Origin: Verrucomicrobium sp.
GTDB lineage: Bacteria > Verrucomicrobiota > Verrucomicrobiia > Methylacidiphilales > UBA1321
NCBI GenBank assembly: GCA_017849585.1
Contig: JAFIGT010000033.1
Span: 62,001 to 126,000 of the forward strand
Length of the DNA: 64,000 bases
Reading direction: 5' to 3'
A model generated the notes under the pieces. The model worked only from the letters and a program-made list of their open reading frames with translations. It ran no database searches and had not been told where the DNA came from. The translations under genes and the position numbers were made by a program. Each line of letters opens with the position of its first letter. Position 1 is the first letter of the stretch. Positions 34,890 to 44,029 of the stretch are shown here, in pieces.

Positions 34890-37778
34890 TTACGGCTTAG
34901 TTTCACTATTTCGCCAGACGCCACCATTGGCCAGAGCCTTGATGGCCGCAGCGTCGATTCCGGCCCCAATGATTTGGATTTCGTCCAGCTGTCCCGTAAA
35001 CGCCGGTGCGCGACTGGATCGATTTGTAAAACCGATTGCAGGGGATTGATGTGTTCGTTGGTAAACGGGTTTCACATTCTCGATGGTGCCGATTTCAACG
35101 CCATTCAGATAGAACCGCACGGTAGCGAGATCATACACAAAAGTGAGATGGTTCCAGCCCTCGCTGAATTCTGCCGTAAAAGACTTTTCTGCCTTGGCGC
35201 CACCGCGTGTAAAGCGCACGACCAGGGTACCGTCTGGCTGGATGGTCAGAGTGAACGGTCCGGATTGCAGTTGAGACCACCCAGGCATCGCCCCAAGAGA
35301 GGACTTTTTGATGCCAACCCAAATACTGGAGGTCTCCGATCCCATCGGCGCAGACTTGGAGCGGAAGCGAATGCGCGTGTTGTCACCAAGTTGCAGAGCC
35401 GGGCCACGCCATCCCTTTTCGATCCACTGATAACGCCCAGTATCCTCGGGTTCCTGTCCCTGCTCGCGTTTCGCCTGGTCCGACTCCAAATAGGCCCTTC
35501 CCGCCTGCTGACTGGTCCCCCGGTCATTGAGTCGGGCGCCAGCGCCCTCATTCAAAGGCAGGTGAAAATAGGGTACGCGATCACGCGGCAACTGACCGGT
35601 TCGCACATCAGATGCACCGAAGGGATTGAGTGAGATCTCGGAGGCGCCATCGATAAAGGAGTCATAGGTTCCCTTGGTGTCGATCCATTGAACCGGAGTG
35701 ATCTCGCCTGAATTTCGAGGACGCAGTACGGTGGGAGGTGAAACGCTGACGCGGCCCGATTCGTGCCACGCCCACGCAGTCAATACTCGCTCACCTTCAA
35801 ATTCGGAGTAGAGCGGGAGATGTCTGTGGCTCTGGACTGCAGTGCCAAGCGGGTAATTGATATTGGGCTCGCTGGCATCCGTGGTCAGCACCAAGCTAAT
35901 TGTCACCTTCCTGCCGTCCACTATCACGGTACGGGTGGCCATTCCCTTTTCAAGGTCGTTCAATGTGACAATAATTGACTCGTTCTCGGGCGACTTGGCG
36001 CAACGCAGGCTAATCGTCGATTCTTTATTCAGAGACATGCGGGCGACGCGCGTGCGGTATTCTCCTCCAGGTGGATGGGCTGGAAATGTGGCCTGGACTG
36101 CTTCGATTATTTTGACTGATTCGCCTAACTTTGGATACGGACTATAGAGATCATGAATCAGTCCATTGCGAACTGAGAGGATTAGGGAGGCTTCACGGGA
36201 TGCCTCTATCTTTAGAAAAATATCGCGGTAATCGATCGGAGCGCTTTCATTGGCCTGAGGACTTGTTATTTGGGGGCGGAAAACACCTAGGCTTCGCGTG
36301 CCTTCGCAAAGTACGAGACGCTGGATCGGATCACCATTATCAACCATCTTGACAGTGCATGCAGTCAATGGCCGGGCGTCTTGAACTGAGAGAGAGACGG
36401 CGGACGGCTTTGCCATCTTTTCGAGATCGATGGAATAGGGAACCGGATACTGGACGAGGTTGTAACGCAGTGTGATGGGCGGTAATGCGATTTCCTGATA
36501 AAGCGGCTTCCAGGTTTTGTCCGTCTTGTTTTTGCGTTCGATCGTGACGTATGGTTGCAGCGCCGCTACGCCCTCCATGAATCCAGTTGAAGTAGTGGAC
36601 AATTCGACGAGTGTTTCGCTTGTGCTTTCCTTGGCTCCTCCAGAGAGTTCGATGGGGGGCGTGGTCGAAGCGGAACCGAATGGCTTCAGTTTCACTTTGG
36701 TTCGCCATTCGATTGTGGCATCGCGTTCTGGCAGGACCAACACTTGAAAGAATAGGGAGTCGCCCAATAGACATTCGACCGGGTACGATACAACAACACG
36801 AGGTTCCTTGAAGGGGCTTTTTCCGGTTTCTGAGAGGCTGTGAAAATATTGTAGAATCGTATTATGACCCCAGATATTCCGGCTTGAAGGAATTTCGAGC
36901 GACTCTTGCGGATCATTCCATGTGACGAGCATGAGTTGGCGAAAGCCGCGACTAAGCCATTGCCTGAGCGAATTGACCAAGGTGTTCAAGCCGTTCGCTG
37001 GGACATGAATCGCTTGCCCTGTGCGGTTCGAACTGTCGTAACCCGAAGCGATGCCTGGTACGAAATAAAATTGGTCCGGGGGAAACATTCTAAGCTGGTT
37101 GACGATAGCATCAACCATCTCAGTCGTTAACTCGCCATGAGTCCAGGTTTGCACGGCTTCCCAACCCGAGGTGAGCAACCAATCCTTGCTCGCCGTGATC
37201 TCAGCAGGCCGAAACGTCGGCACTAGCAGCACGTTGATACCGTCTTTTTTTAATCGCTCTTTCAACGGGATGATGAATTTCTCCGAGCCAGGGTTCCAGA
37301 AGAAATGAACTGGCTTGCCCTTGACGCGGTATACATGCGGATCTCCGGCATGTTGACTTGTAAAGGCCGCAATGTTCTGCACAGCTTTCTCCAAATCGCG
37401 CGGCGCCAGCCATTGCGGGGCAATATAGAAAAGTTGACCCGTTTCGGTGCGAATTTCCCGGGCTGCTTCGAACACCGCCTCACTTGGAATGGCCAGCATC
37501 TGGAATCCGTTAATGCCACTGGCCAGAGCCTGACGGATATCCTCTTTATAATCATCCTTAAGCAGTATGTGCTGCGAATTGAGTGGCCAAGCATCATGGT
37601 TGCCCTCTGCGTGCGGGTGCGCGTGCAGATGGCCATGCGGCACCATTGGCATATAGTGCGCCCAGAAGATGACCGGGTTGCTTGATTCCGATACCGGCTG
37701 GCTCTCTTGGGCGGCGATCCCGTGCAGTCCAAGCCCTATGGCTAGAGCCAGCCATCCACCCATCATCAAACGCCTCAT
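34890..37778 (-). CDS. Secreted GH71-like protein with LamG domain
   Basis: A 962-residue protein from the ATG at 37778 with a signal peptide (MMGGWLALAIGLGLHGIAAQ); a GTG at 37814 is an alternative start. It is collinear with residues 228-1160 of the protein at 23465-26947: VIFWAHYMP opening, HLHAHPH, FQML, TWNDPQES near residue 288, the middle beta domain (YRTRVARM) and the C-terminal LamG domain (WNHLTFVYDLATVRFYLNG). It lacks the N-terminal adaptor domain, which is instead encoded by the separate gene just upstream. Likely an extracellular alpha-glucanase-type hydrolase acting with that PEP-CTERM protein. Confidence 0.8.
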   Translation of the reverse strand: MRRLMMGGWLALAIGLGLHGIAAQESQPVSESSNPVIFWAHYMPMVPHGHLHAHPHAEGNHDAWPLNSQHILLKDDYKEDIRQALASGINGFQMLAIPSEAVFEAAREIRTETGQLFYIAPQWLAPRDLEKAVQNIAAFTSQHAGDPHVYRVKGKPVHFFWNPGSEKFIIPLKERLKKDGINVLLVPTFRPAEITASKDWLLTSGWEAVQTWTHGELTTEMVDAIVNQLRMFPPDQFYFVPGIASGYDSSNRTGQAIHVPANGLNTLVNSLRQWLSRGFRQLMLVTWNDPQESLEIPSSRNIWGHNTILQYFHSLSETGKSPFKEPRVVVSYPVECLLGDSLFFQVLVLPERDATIEWRTKVKLKPFGSASTTPPIELSGGAKESTSETLVELSTTSTGFMEGVAALQPYVTIERKNKTDKTWKPLYQEIALPPITLRYNLVQYPVPYSIDLEKMAKPSAVSLSVQDARPLTACTVKMVDNGDPIQRLVLCEGTRSLGVFRPQITSPQANESAPIDYRDIFLKIEASREASLILSVRNGLIHDLYSPYPKLGESVKIIEAVQATFPAHPPGGEYRTRVARMSLNKESTISLRCAKSPENESIIVTLNDLEKGMATRTVIVDGRKVTISLVLTTDASEPNINYPLGTAVQSHRHLPLYSEFEGERVLTAWAWHESGRVSVSPPTVLRPRNSGEITPVQWIDTKGTYDSFIDGASEISLNPFGASDVRTGQLPRDRVPYFHLPLNEGAGARLNDRGTSQQAGRAYLESDQAKREQGQEPEDTGRYQWIEKGWRGPALQLGDNTRIRFRSKSAPMGSETSSIWVGIKKSSLGAMPGWSQLQSGPFTLTIQPDGTLVVRFTRGGAKAEKSFTAEFSEGWNHLTFVYDLATVRFYLNGVEIGTIENVKPVYQRTHQSPAIGFTNRSSRAPAFTGQLDEIQIIGAGIDAAAIKALANGGVWRNSETKP

Positions 37779-37842
37779 ACTTGATCGTTCTACAATTTGT
37801 AATCTCGCAATCACGCTTTAGCCACGATGGTCACTCGATGCA

Positions 37843-38652
37843 CTAATCGGCATCCTCTTCCGCGCGTAGTTTAATACCGGCGCGACGCGCACCCAAGCAT
37901 GCAAAAATCAGCCCCAAACTCGTCAGTAACTGCGTTGTCGGTTCGGGGATAGCGGTGATGGTCAGGGTATCGAACCGGCCTACGACTTGGGAGTTAGGCG
38001 TTGTCACATAAAGCCCTATGCCCGTGATGTCGCTTGAGCCGAGGCTGATTAACGTATTATCCAAACTCATGCTGCTTCCCGCGGTCAGGGAGAGCGCGTA
38101 CCAACTCAATGAGTCGGCGTCGAAGGTGAGTGTTTTTTCCACGGAGGCGGTGGGTGCGGATGAAAAATTCGCGGCTGTCGTAATGGGTGTGCTCGAGGTG
38201 AAAGTAGTGCTGGAGACGTACCAACTACCGGCTACCTGCACCATCAGCGCGGCAGTGAGTGCAGAGCTATTGTTACCCATATTCCAGGTGATGGTGCTAC
38301 CTGCGACGTTCATGCTGGAAAAGGTTTCAAACATGGCCAGCGAGGTGGCGTAATTCCCTGCACCCAGCGATTGATTGACGACGGCTAGATAGCCTCCTTG
38401 CGTGCTGGGATTACCCGTTTGATAGGCCAGAAACGTAATGATCGAATCTGAAGTCAAATCCGTTGCGGATGCTCCTTGATAAGTGTGCCAACCAACTGCG
38501 CTTTCAGTTAGATTCGTATTGCCGGTCGTATTGGTGAAGGTTTCTTGATAGAGAACTTGAGCGGGTAGCGCTGTGGTGAGGACTTCCAAGAGGAAGAGTA
38601 TCACGCACGCAGATAAGGGACGCATGGAGTGGAGAGTTGAGGTCATTTTCAT
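37843..38652 (-). CDS. PEP-CTERM protein, first gene of GH71 operon
   Basis: A 269-residue protein with a signal peptide (about 11-31, cleavage near LPA-Q), a single domain (about 32-225) and a C-terminal sorting signal: AIPEPT, a hydrophobic helix (LLTSLGLIFACLGA) and basic residues (ARRAGIKLRA). PEP-CTERM proteins are processed by an exosortase, which is not encoded in this window. The main domain is homologous along its whole length to the N-terminal domain of the 1160-residue GH71-like protein. It heads the leftward unit that runs through 34890, 34080, 31802, 30244, 28585 and probably 27264. An operator copy lies 96 bases upstream. Confidence 0.85.
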   Translation of the reverse strand: MKMTSTLHSMRPLSACVILFLLEVLTTALPAQVLYQETFTNTTGNTNLTESAVGWHTYQGASATDLTSDSIITFLAYQTGNPSTQGGYLAVVNQSLGAGNYATSLAMFETFSSMNVAGSTITWNMGNNSSALTAALMVQVAGSWYVSSTTFTSSTPITTAANFSSAPTASVEKTLTFDADSLSWYALSLTAGSSMSLDNTLISLGSSDITGIGLYVTTPNSQVVGRFDTLTITAIPEPTTQLLTSLGLIFACLGARRAGIKLRAEEDAD

Positions 38653-38748
38653 AAGTTAATTTGGTTGATGACGGTAATGTGCTGAAACGATCTGCTTTCC
38701 GTACTAGCAATTTATAAGGCGCTTACGTTGCAAACAAATACATTGGTA

Positions 38749-38761
38749 TCGAACAGTTCGA
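38749..38761. promoter_or_regulatory. LacI-type operator copy 2: TCGAACAGTTCGA
   Basis: Extends to a perfect 15-bp palindrome ATCGAACAGTTCGAT (38748-38762). It lies 96 bases upstream of the PEP-CTERM gene that heads the long leftward operon and 37 bases after the stop of the pseudopilin gene. Confidence 0.75.
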
Positions 38762-38798
38762 TTTAAGAGTTAGATCAAGTGAATAGGTGAAGTGACGA

Positions 38799-39527
38799 CT
38801 AGGGGTTCCAGATCAAGCTGTTGTTGCTTCCGTGGGCCACTTGTTCCGGAAGCAGGCTTTCCACATGACCATCACAGAATGCGATATTAGCGCGGCCGTC
38901 GCCATAGCTGGTTAGCCCTTCCGCGCGCTTTACCTTCGCGGGACGCGATGCATTGGGGGTGTAATGGCGAAAGGCGACCGTGCCCACGCTGGCAAAAGGA
39001 GTTAATCGAACGGCCACTAGCCGGTCCGTATTGGAAGTAAAGTTGTCCCCCATCAAGATTGTGATCGAAGATTGTGAGATGGATTGGACTTTGCGAGGTG
39101 GTGTTGCAGAGGATGTCTGAGATCCCAGCAAATACTCATTAATGGCATAAGATACAGAACCCGTGCCTGCATTATTAAGATCTACCTGCTTGATCTCCGG
39201 ACACTGGAAAGCCGAGTTGGCAATGCTACGGGTCGTGTAGACACTGATCCCGATATAGGGTGCCACATCGTACTGCCAGACCACTGGGTTCCAATTGCAC
39301 CAACCCGAGGGAAGCTGTCCGTCATGCTCCGCCGCAAACAGCAGGACCCCCTTGGCCAGTACAGACAAACGAGCGGAGCATTTGGCTTGCTGCGCTTGGC
39401 GCATGACTTTTTGTCCAGAGCTAAAAATCAAGGCGGTCAACACCGCTATAATAGAAACCGTTACAAGCAATTCCACTAAGGTGAAGGCTCTCATTCGCTT
39501 TCTCATTAGGTAAGTCGCCTGTCTCAT
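38799..39527 (-). CDS. Type II-secretion-like pseudopilin with H-X9-DG ending
   Basis: About 242 residues from the ATG at 39527; starts at 39506 and 39494 would also keep the prepilin signal. It has a type IV prepilin-like leader ending before F-T-L-V-E-L-L (methylation and cleavage motif with Glu5) and a hydrophobic helix (VTVSIIAVLTALIFSS). The C-terminal NIAFCDGHVESLLPEQV is the signature of the H-X9-DG pseudopilins abundant in Planctomycetes and Verrucomicrobia. These are thought to be minor pilins or secreted substrate binders. It is transcribed divergently from the LacI gene and may share its control region. Confidence 0.85.
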   Translation of the reverse strand: MRQATYLMRKRMRAFTLVELLVTVSIIAVLTALIFSSGQKVMRQAQQAKCSARLSVLAKGVLLFAAEHDGQLPSGWCNWNPVVWQYDVAPYIGISVYTTRSIANSAFQCPEIKQVDLNNAGTGSVSYAINEYLLGSQTSSATPPRKVQSISQSSITILMGDNFTSNTDRLVAVRLTPFASVGTVAFRHYTPNASRPAKVKRAEGLTSYGDGRANIAFCDGHVESLLPEQVAHGSNNSLIWNP

Positions 39528-39763
39528 ATCTAAATTTTCAGGAGAGGATGCCAGTATTTTCACCGTTTATTATCGGCATCTGTTCTTAATTCTGGTGTCG
39601 GTTGCGCTTGGGTGAGCAGCCGACATCCTGTGGTTGCCTTAATAGGGGCAGCGCAATTTGCATGGGGTGTTCTTTCATTAAATCCTCGGATTGAGGAGAT
39701 GACGGATATTCGCCTCGATTGCAATCTTCTTTACTTCGGCTGCTTGAATCAACTAGGTTGCCA

Positions 39764-39776
39764 TCGAACAGTTCGA
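39764..39776. promoter_or_regulatory. LacI-type operator copy 3, touching the regulator start
   Basis: A 15-bp palindrome ATCGAACAGTTCGAT (39763-39777) ends only two bases before the ATG of the LacI-family gene. Binding here would block transcription or early elongation, giving autoregulation. It lies 236 bases upstream of the divergent pseudopilin gene. Confidence 0.75.
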
Positions 39777-39779
39777 TTT

Positions 39780-40838
39780 ATGAAGCGTTCCCCTTCCATG
39801 TCGGCGATTGCTAAAGAGACTGGTGTTGCCAAATCCACGGTATCTCTTGCGCTGCGAAATGACCCTCGAGTTGCCCTGTCCCTGCGCGAACAAATTCAAA
39901 AAGTAGCCGCCAGAATGGGCTACCAGACAAATGCGTTGGTAGCGCGATTGATGTATGAACTGCGTTCCACACGCAAACAAAGATATGTCGCTTCGCTGGC
40001 TTTTATTAATGCCCACAAAGTTGCCAACATCCGCAAAAAGATCAGCAACGTCAACGACTGGCTTGAAGGAGCGGAACAGCAGGCACAGCGGCTCGGTTAT
40101 AGTGTGGATCATTTTTGGCTGCATGATCCTGATATGCCTATTGAGCGGTTGGCCCGCATCTTTTACGCCAGGAACATCCAAGGTGTTGCCTTTTACGGTT
40201 TGCAAGATGACAGTTGCGTGCAGTGTTGTGAGCCAATCTGGAGTCGCTTCCCTTCCGTAACCATGGGAGTTCGCTGCAAGCAGCCTGCCCTCCACTTCGT
40301 TTCAAATGACCATTACTCCACTGCCATGCAAGCGTGCGAGCAGTTGAAAAGTCGGGGGTATTCTCGCATTGGCATTATTTTGGATCGCTGGATCGACAAT
40401 AAATTGGAACATCGTTTTGTCGCCGGTTACCACGAAAGCCTAACTCAAAAGGCAAAAAAAATACCCATCTTGTATCTGGAAGATGTTAAAGAATATCCCC
40501 GCCCGGAAGGGAAACGAAAATTTACTCAATGGCTCAACAAGCACCGTCCCGATGCATGCGTCTGCCTGAATAGTTTCATACTGGATTGGATCAAGGAAAA
40601 ATCGATCGCGATCCCGGATGAGCTGGGAGTCGTTTTCCTCGATCTGCCGCGTGAACTTAAAGGCATCGCGGCTGGCATGGAGCAGCAGCAGATATGGACT
40701 GGCATGACGGCCACGGATAATCTGATCGGCCAGATTCTAAGGCGAGAGGTAGGCATCCCCATCTTTCAGCGAGGCATCATGATCGAAAGCCAATGGTGTC
40801 CTGGCCCGACAGTGCGTGAACCAGTCAGAGCCACTTGA
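39780..40838 (+). CDS. LacI/GalR-family transcriptional regulator
   Basis: A 352-residue regulator from the ATG at 39780; a longer frame from 39612 would place 56 unrelated residues before the DNA-binding domain. The helix-turn-helix is at the N-terminus (SAIAKETGVAKSTVSLALRN, about 8-27) with the usual hinge helix region (MGYQTNALVARLM). The periplasmic-binding-protein-like sensor domain follows (about 65-340; FYGLQDDS, SRIGIILDRW). The neighbouring genes indicate a sugar or sugar-acid inducer. Five palindromes TCGAACWGTTCGA precede this gene and four other units in the region, and LacI proteins bind just such odd palindromes. No Shine-Dalgarno sequence is visible. Its last 14 bases overlap the 3' end of the convergent esterase gene. 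Confidence 0.9.
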   Translation: MKRSPSMSAIAKETGVAKSTVSLALRNDPRVALSLREQIQKVAARMGYQTNALVARLMYELRSTRKQRYVASLAFINAHKVANIRKKISNVNDWLEGAEQQAQRLGYSVDHFWLHDPDMPIERLARIFYARNIQGVAFYGLQDDSCVQCCEPIWSRFPSVTMGVRCKQPALHFVSNDHYSTAMQACEQLKSRGYSRIGIILDRWIDNKLEHRFVAGYHESLTQKAKKIPILYLEDVKEYPRPEGKRKFTQWLNKHRPDACVCLNSFILDWIKEKSIAIPDELGVVFLDLPRELKGIAAGMEQQQIWTGMTATDNLIGQILRREVGIPIFQRGIMIESQWCPGPTVREPVRAT

Positions 40839-41850
40839 GCAAGAACGCCTGAGCCTTGCCATCTGGGTCGTACTCATGTCCGCCGGGATGGGTTCTCGAC
40901 TCAAATCGATCTCGAATTCCTAACGACTGATAGGTTCCAGCCACCTCCTCTGCGACAGCTGGAAAACCATCCACGGCGAACACCTCGTCTCTTTGACCAG
41001 TCTCCAGAAAAAGCGGTCTTGGGCAAATCATCCGGGCGACTTCACTGTCGAGAAACTGGCACGCGCTTCCTGTCCAAACCCAGTCTTCCCAGTTGTACCG
41101 GTAGCGGTCATTGATGAAGCATGAGGAAACGGCTACTCGAATTCGTGGCTCCAATGCTGTCAGATACAAGGTATAAAAGCCTCCGTACGACAATCCAGCC
41201 ATGCCGATACGGCTTGCGTCGATTTCCTCGTAAGTCACCAGCCAGTTCAGGAATGTCCGCAACGTTTGTAAATCCATCGCTGCCCGAGAACCTCCCAGAT
41301 GGCGAAATTCCCGATCCAATAAATTCTGGTCAAAGGCCGGCCTCTGTCCATCGTGCCACACCAATAGCTGTGGCGCAAAAATCGCTACAGGATGGTCTCG
41401 CAATCCACCGATCAACGCATTGTAATTGGCAGAAGATCCATCGGTGAGTCCTGCGGCTAATTCCGGCGCTCCCAGTCCGCCGTGCTGCGCCAAAACCAGC
41501 GGGTAGCGTCCCCGATCCCTCGGTAAAAAAAGTAATCCATACGCACGAACCGCGCCGAGCACATCCAGATTGATACGATACACACGGCTTCTCGAGTCTT
41601 CCGAAATCAAGGTTACGGTTGCTTGCGGATCGCCTGTCGACTCCGTGAGGGGCCAGCCCAGCATGCCCTGCAGTGCTGCACGATATTTCTCGAGGCTGGC
41701 TGCGTAAGTCTCGGGTGACTGTAGATTCGGGCAAAAAAATTGACGGCGGGATAGCGCGGCTTGTTCCCGTTTTCGGGTGAGAAGATTGTGCACAGAGTCC
41801 AAATAAGAGGCTCGTTCGCGATCAAAATCTTCACGGCTGTTTGTTGACAT
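40825..41850 (-). CDS. Alpha/beta-hydrolase (acetyl-xylan-esterase-like)
   Basis: A 341-residue protein from the ATG at 41850 (MSTNSREDFDRERASYL). An upstream extension to 41994 would cross the operator and the divergent gene. It has an alpha/beta hydrolase fold with nucleophile Ser in GLSYGG (near residue 221) and His in the C-terminal HPGGHEYDPDG. No signal peptide, so probably cytoplasmic. The sequence type is near the acetyl xylan esterase / dienelactone hydrolase groups often found in plant-polysaccharide loci (compare with CE7/CE15 relatives). Likely removes acyl groups from imported oligosaccharides. It is divergent from the enolase-superfamily gene across operator copy 4. Confidence 0.8.
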   Translation of the reverse strand: MSTNSREDFDRERASYLDSVHNLLTRKREQAALSRRQFFCPNLQSPETYAASLEKYRAALQGMLGWPLTESTGDPQATVTLISEDSRSRVYRINLDVLGAVRAYGLLFLPRDRGRYPLVLAQHGGLGAPELAAGLTDGSSANYNALIGGLRDHPVAIFAPQLLVWHDGQRPAFDQNLLDREFRHLGGSRAAMDLQTLRTFLNWLVTYEEIDASRIGMAGLSYGGFYTLYLTALEPRIRVAVSSCFINDRYRYNWEDWVWTGSACQFLDSEVARMICPRPLFLETGQRDEVFAVDGFPAVAEEVAGTYQSLGIRDRFESRTHPGGHEYDPDGKAQAFLLKWL

Positions 41851-41896
41851 ATCAGCAGCCTTATCCAGCCAAAGTGGAACGTCAAGCGGTACGCCT

Positions 41897-41909
41897 TCGA
41901 ACTGTTCGA
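41897..41909. promoter_or_regulatory. LacI-type operator copy 4 in divergent promoter region
   Basis: Extends to TTCGAACTGTTCGAA (41896-41910), a perfect 15-bp palindrome. It is 46 bases from the esterase start and 65 bases from the enolase-superfamily start, so a single site could serve both directions. Confidence 0.72.
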
Positions 41910-41974
41910 ATCTAGGAGGCTTGTGAAGGATCCAGTATCGGATGAAGAATCCCTCCAGAACCTCAGCTTTCTCT

Positions 41975-43147
41975 ATGAAATTGACTAACTTCAAGACTTT
42001 CGTTTGCGACGCTTATCGGACCAACTGGGTTTTCGTTAAAATCGAAACCGACAACGGCCTACACGGCTGGGGCGAGGCTACGCTTGAGTACAAGGAGCAG
42101 GCGATGGTCGGAGCTCTCAACGATTTGCGGCGCGGCCTCGAGCATCGTGATCTCAGCGATATTGAAGCGTGGTGGCAGGATGCCTACCGCGATGCCTACT
42201 GGCGCGGTGGAGCCGTTCTCACCAGCGCGCTTTCGGCCGTAGAAATGGCCTTGTGGGATATTAAAGGTAAATCGCTTGGCGTTCCGGTCTATCAATTGTT
42301 TGGGGGCAAAGTGCGCACCCGTGTTCCCTGCTACGCCAACGCCTGGTTTGCCAATGCCAAGGAGCCCGCTCAATTTGCAGACAAGGCGGAGGAAGCTGTG
42401 AAGCTGGGCTACAAGGCGTTGAAGTGGGATCCCTTCGGGTCGGCGTTTCGCGCGCTACCCGTGTCCGGCTTAAGAAAATCCCTCGATATGGTTGAGGCCG
42501 TAGTCGATCGGATTTCCGGACAGGCCGAAGTCATTATCGAAGGCCATGGTCGCTTTGAATTGCCGACAGCGCGTCGCATCGCGCGCGCACTCGAAGACTA
42601 TGACATTCTCTGGCTGGAGGAGCCGCTCATTCCCGGAAATCTTGAAAATTATGCGCGCTTGCGCGCCGAGACCCGTACGCCGATCTCGCTCGGAGAGCGG
42701 CTGTATACGCGCTGGGATTATCGCGAGGTTTTCGAGAAAGGCTGCGCCGACTTCATCCAACCCGATGTTTCTCATGCAGGTGGTATTAGTGAATTGCGCA
42801 AGATCGCGGCCATCGCCGAGATGTGGCAGATCGCTTTCTGCCCTCATAATCCTTCTGGCCCGGTGGCCAATGCAGCGACGCTGCAACTAGCCGCCTGTAC
42901 GCCTAACTTTCTTTACCTCGAGACCATGGCCACGGATGTCCCGTGGCGTAATGAAGTAGCTCGGGAAACCTGTCAACTCGTCAATGGCGAGATGCTTATT
43001 TCCGATGCCCCGGGCTTGGGTGTCGATATCGATGAAGAGGCTATCCTCCGGCATCCCTATCAAGTGCATGACCTGCGCCATTACACCGGCGCTTTGACCA
43101 GCATCCGTCCAGCAGATGCCACTGCCACTTTCACGGCTCAAGTCTAA
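41975..43147 (+). CDS. Mandelate racemase/enolase superfamily sugar-acid dehydratase (galactonate-dehydratase-like)
   Basis: A 390-residue protein from the ATG at 41975 (MKLTNFKTFVCDAYRTNWVF, a typical N-terminus of the group); an ATG at 41942 is less likely. Order: capping domain (1-115) and barrel with KALKWDPFG (about 147-155), the metal ligands in IIEGHGRF, WLEEPLIP and SLGERLYTR, and the QPDVSHAGGI and FCPHNPSGP blocks with the catalytic His. This set fits D-galactonate dehydratase and close sugar-acid dehydratases. Product would be a 2-keto-3-deoxy sugar acid. It starts a unit with an SDR oxidoreductase three bases downstream, which could supply or use a sugar acid. Confidence 0.85.
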   Translation: MKLTNFKTFVCDAYRTNWVFVKIETDNGLHGWGEATLEYKEQAMVGALNDLRRGLEHRDLSDIEAWWQDAYRDAYWRGGAVLTSALSAVEMALWDIKGKSLGVPVYQLFGGKVRTRVPCYANAWFANAKEPAQFADKAEEAVKLGYKALKWDPFGSAFRALPVSGLRKSLDMVEAVVDRISGQAEVIIEGHGRFELPTARRIARALEDYDILWLEEPLIPGNLENYARLRAETRTPISLGERLYTRWDYREVFEKGCADFIQPDVSHAGGISELRKIAAIAEMWQIAFCPHNPSGPVANAATLQLAACTPNFLYLETMATDVPWRNEVARETCQLVNGEMLISDAPGLGVDIDEEAILRHPYQVHDLRHYTGALTSIRPADATATFTAQV

Positions 43148-43149
43148 AT

Positions 43150-43950
43150 ATGATGCGCTCTACAGTCTCATTCGACTTTACAGGTAAAACAGTCCTAGTG
43201 ACTGGGTCCACTCAGAACCTCGGACTCTCCATCGCCATGTCTTATGCGGAGGCCGGAGCATGCGTCGTACTCCATGGAGTAACTCAAGCCGAAGCTGATG
43301 CGACGCTAGATCAATTACTTGGCGAGCATGCCGATTGGAGGCTAGAGGCTCTGGGTTTCGATCTTTCCCAGTCCTCGCAGATTGAGAAGGGCTTCGCTCA
43401 GCTAGAGAAGGGTGGCATAATGCCTGACATCCTCGTCAATAACGCGGCGCATCTTGGCCTCGGGGTCAATGGATTCCTCGAGCAAACACCGGAGTTCTTC
43501 CGAGACGTGTTGGAGGTGAATCTCCTCGGGGCCTTCCGTTGCAGTCAACTCGCCGCCGCTCGCATGATCCAAAATGGAGGCGGCTCCATCGTCAACATCT
43601 CCTCGCTCGCCGGAGAGCGCGTCATTCCACGCAGGAGCGCCTACAGTGTCGGCAAAGCTGCGCTGGATAATTTAACGCGTTCCATGGCCGTGGAACTCGC
43701 CGCCCAAAATATACGCGTCAACGCTGTGGTTGCCGGATACATCTGGACCGAACGGTGGAATGGTCTTACCGAGGAAGTATGCTCCCGCCGTCGTGCCAAT
43801 ACGCCTGCCGGTCAACCCACTCAACAAAGAGAAATTGCACAGACCGTACTATTTCTCTCAAGTGATGCGGCTCCCACGCTCAATGGTGCTCGCATCGTCA
43901 TCGACGGTGGTCTCGGCATCCAGCAACTTCCTTCTGATATCTATGTATAG
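43150..43950 (+). CDS. SDR-family oxidoreductase
   Basis: A 266-residue short-chain dehydrogenase/reductase. It has the nucleotide-binding motif TGSTQNLGLSIA (about 16-27), NNAAHLG, the catalytic Ser in IVNISSLAGE, and Y165-S-V-G-K169. The C-terminal DGGLGIQQLP matches classical SDRs. It probably oxidises a sugar or uronate-derived intermediate in the pathway of the adjacent dehydratase; the substrate is not deducible. It starts two bases after the previous stop, and a second ATG directly follows the first. Confidence 0.88.
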   Translation: MMRSTVSFDFTGKTVLVTGSTQNLGLSIAMSYAEAGACVVLHGVTQAEADATLDQLLGEHADWRLEALGFDLSQSSQIEKGFAQLEKGGIMPDILVNNAAHLGLGVNGFLEQTPEFFRDVLEVNLLGAFRCSQLAAARMIQNGGGSIVNISSLAGERVIPRRSAYSVGKAALDNLTRSMAVELAAQNIRVNAVVAGYIWTERWNGLTEEVCSRRRANTPAGQPTQQREIAQTVLFLSSDAAPTLNGARIVIDGGLGIQQLPSDIYV

Positions 43951-44029
43951 AAATAAAAGACTTTGAGAATTTTACGTTGCTCGAAACACCCTTCATCGCA
44001 ATCCCATATTACCACTCCTACTCTTGCTT

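Noticed and set aside
37018-37040. Half-match to the LacI operator (GGTTCGAACTGTCG)
   Set aside because: It lies inside a coding region, lacks the second half-site and is not near a start codon.
41897-41915. GTTCGAATC resembling a tRNA T-loop
   Set aside because: It is part of the TCGAACTGTTCGA operator palindrome, with no tRNA cloverleaf around it.
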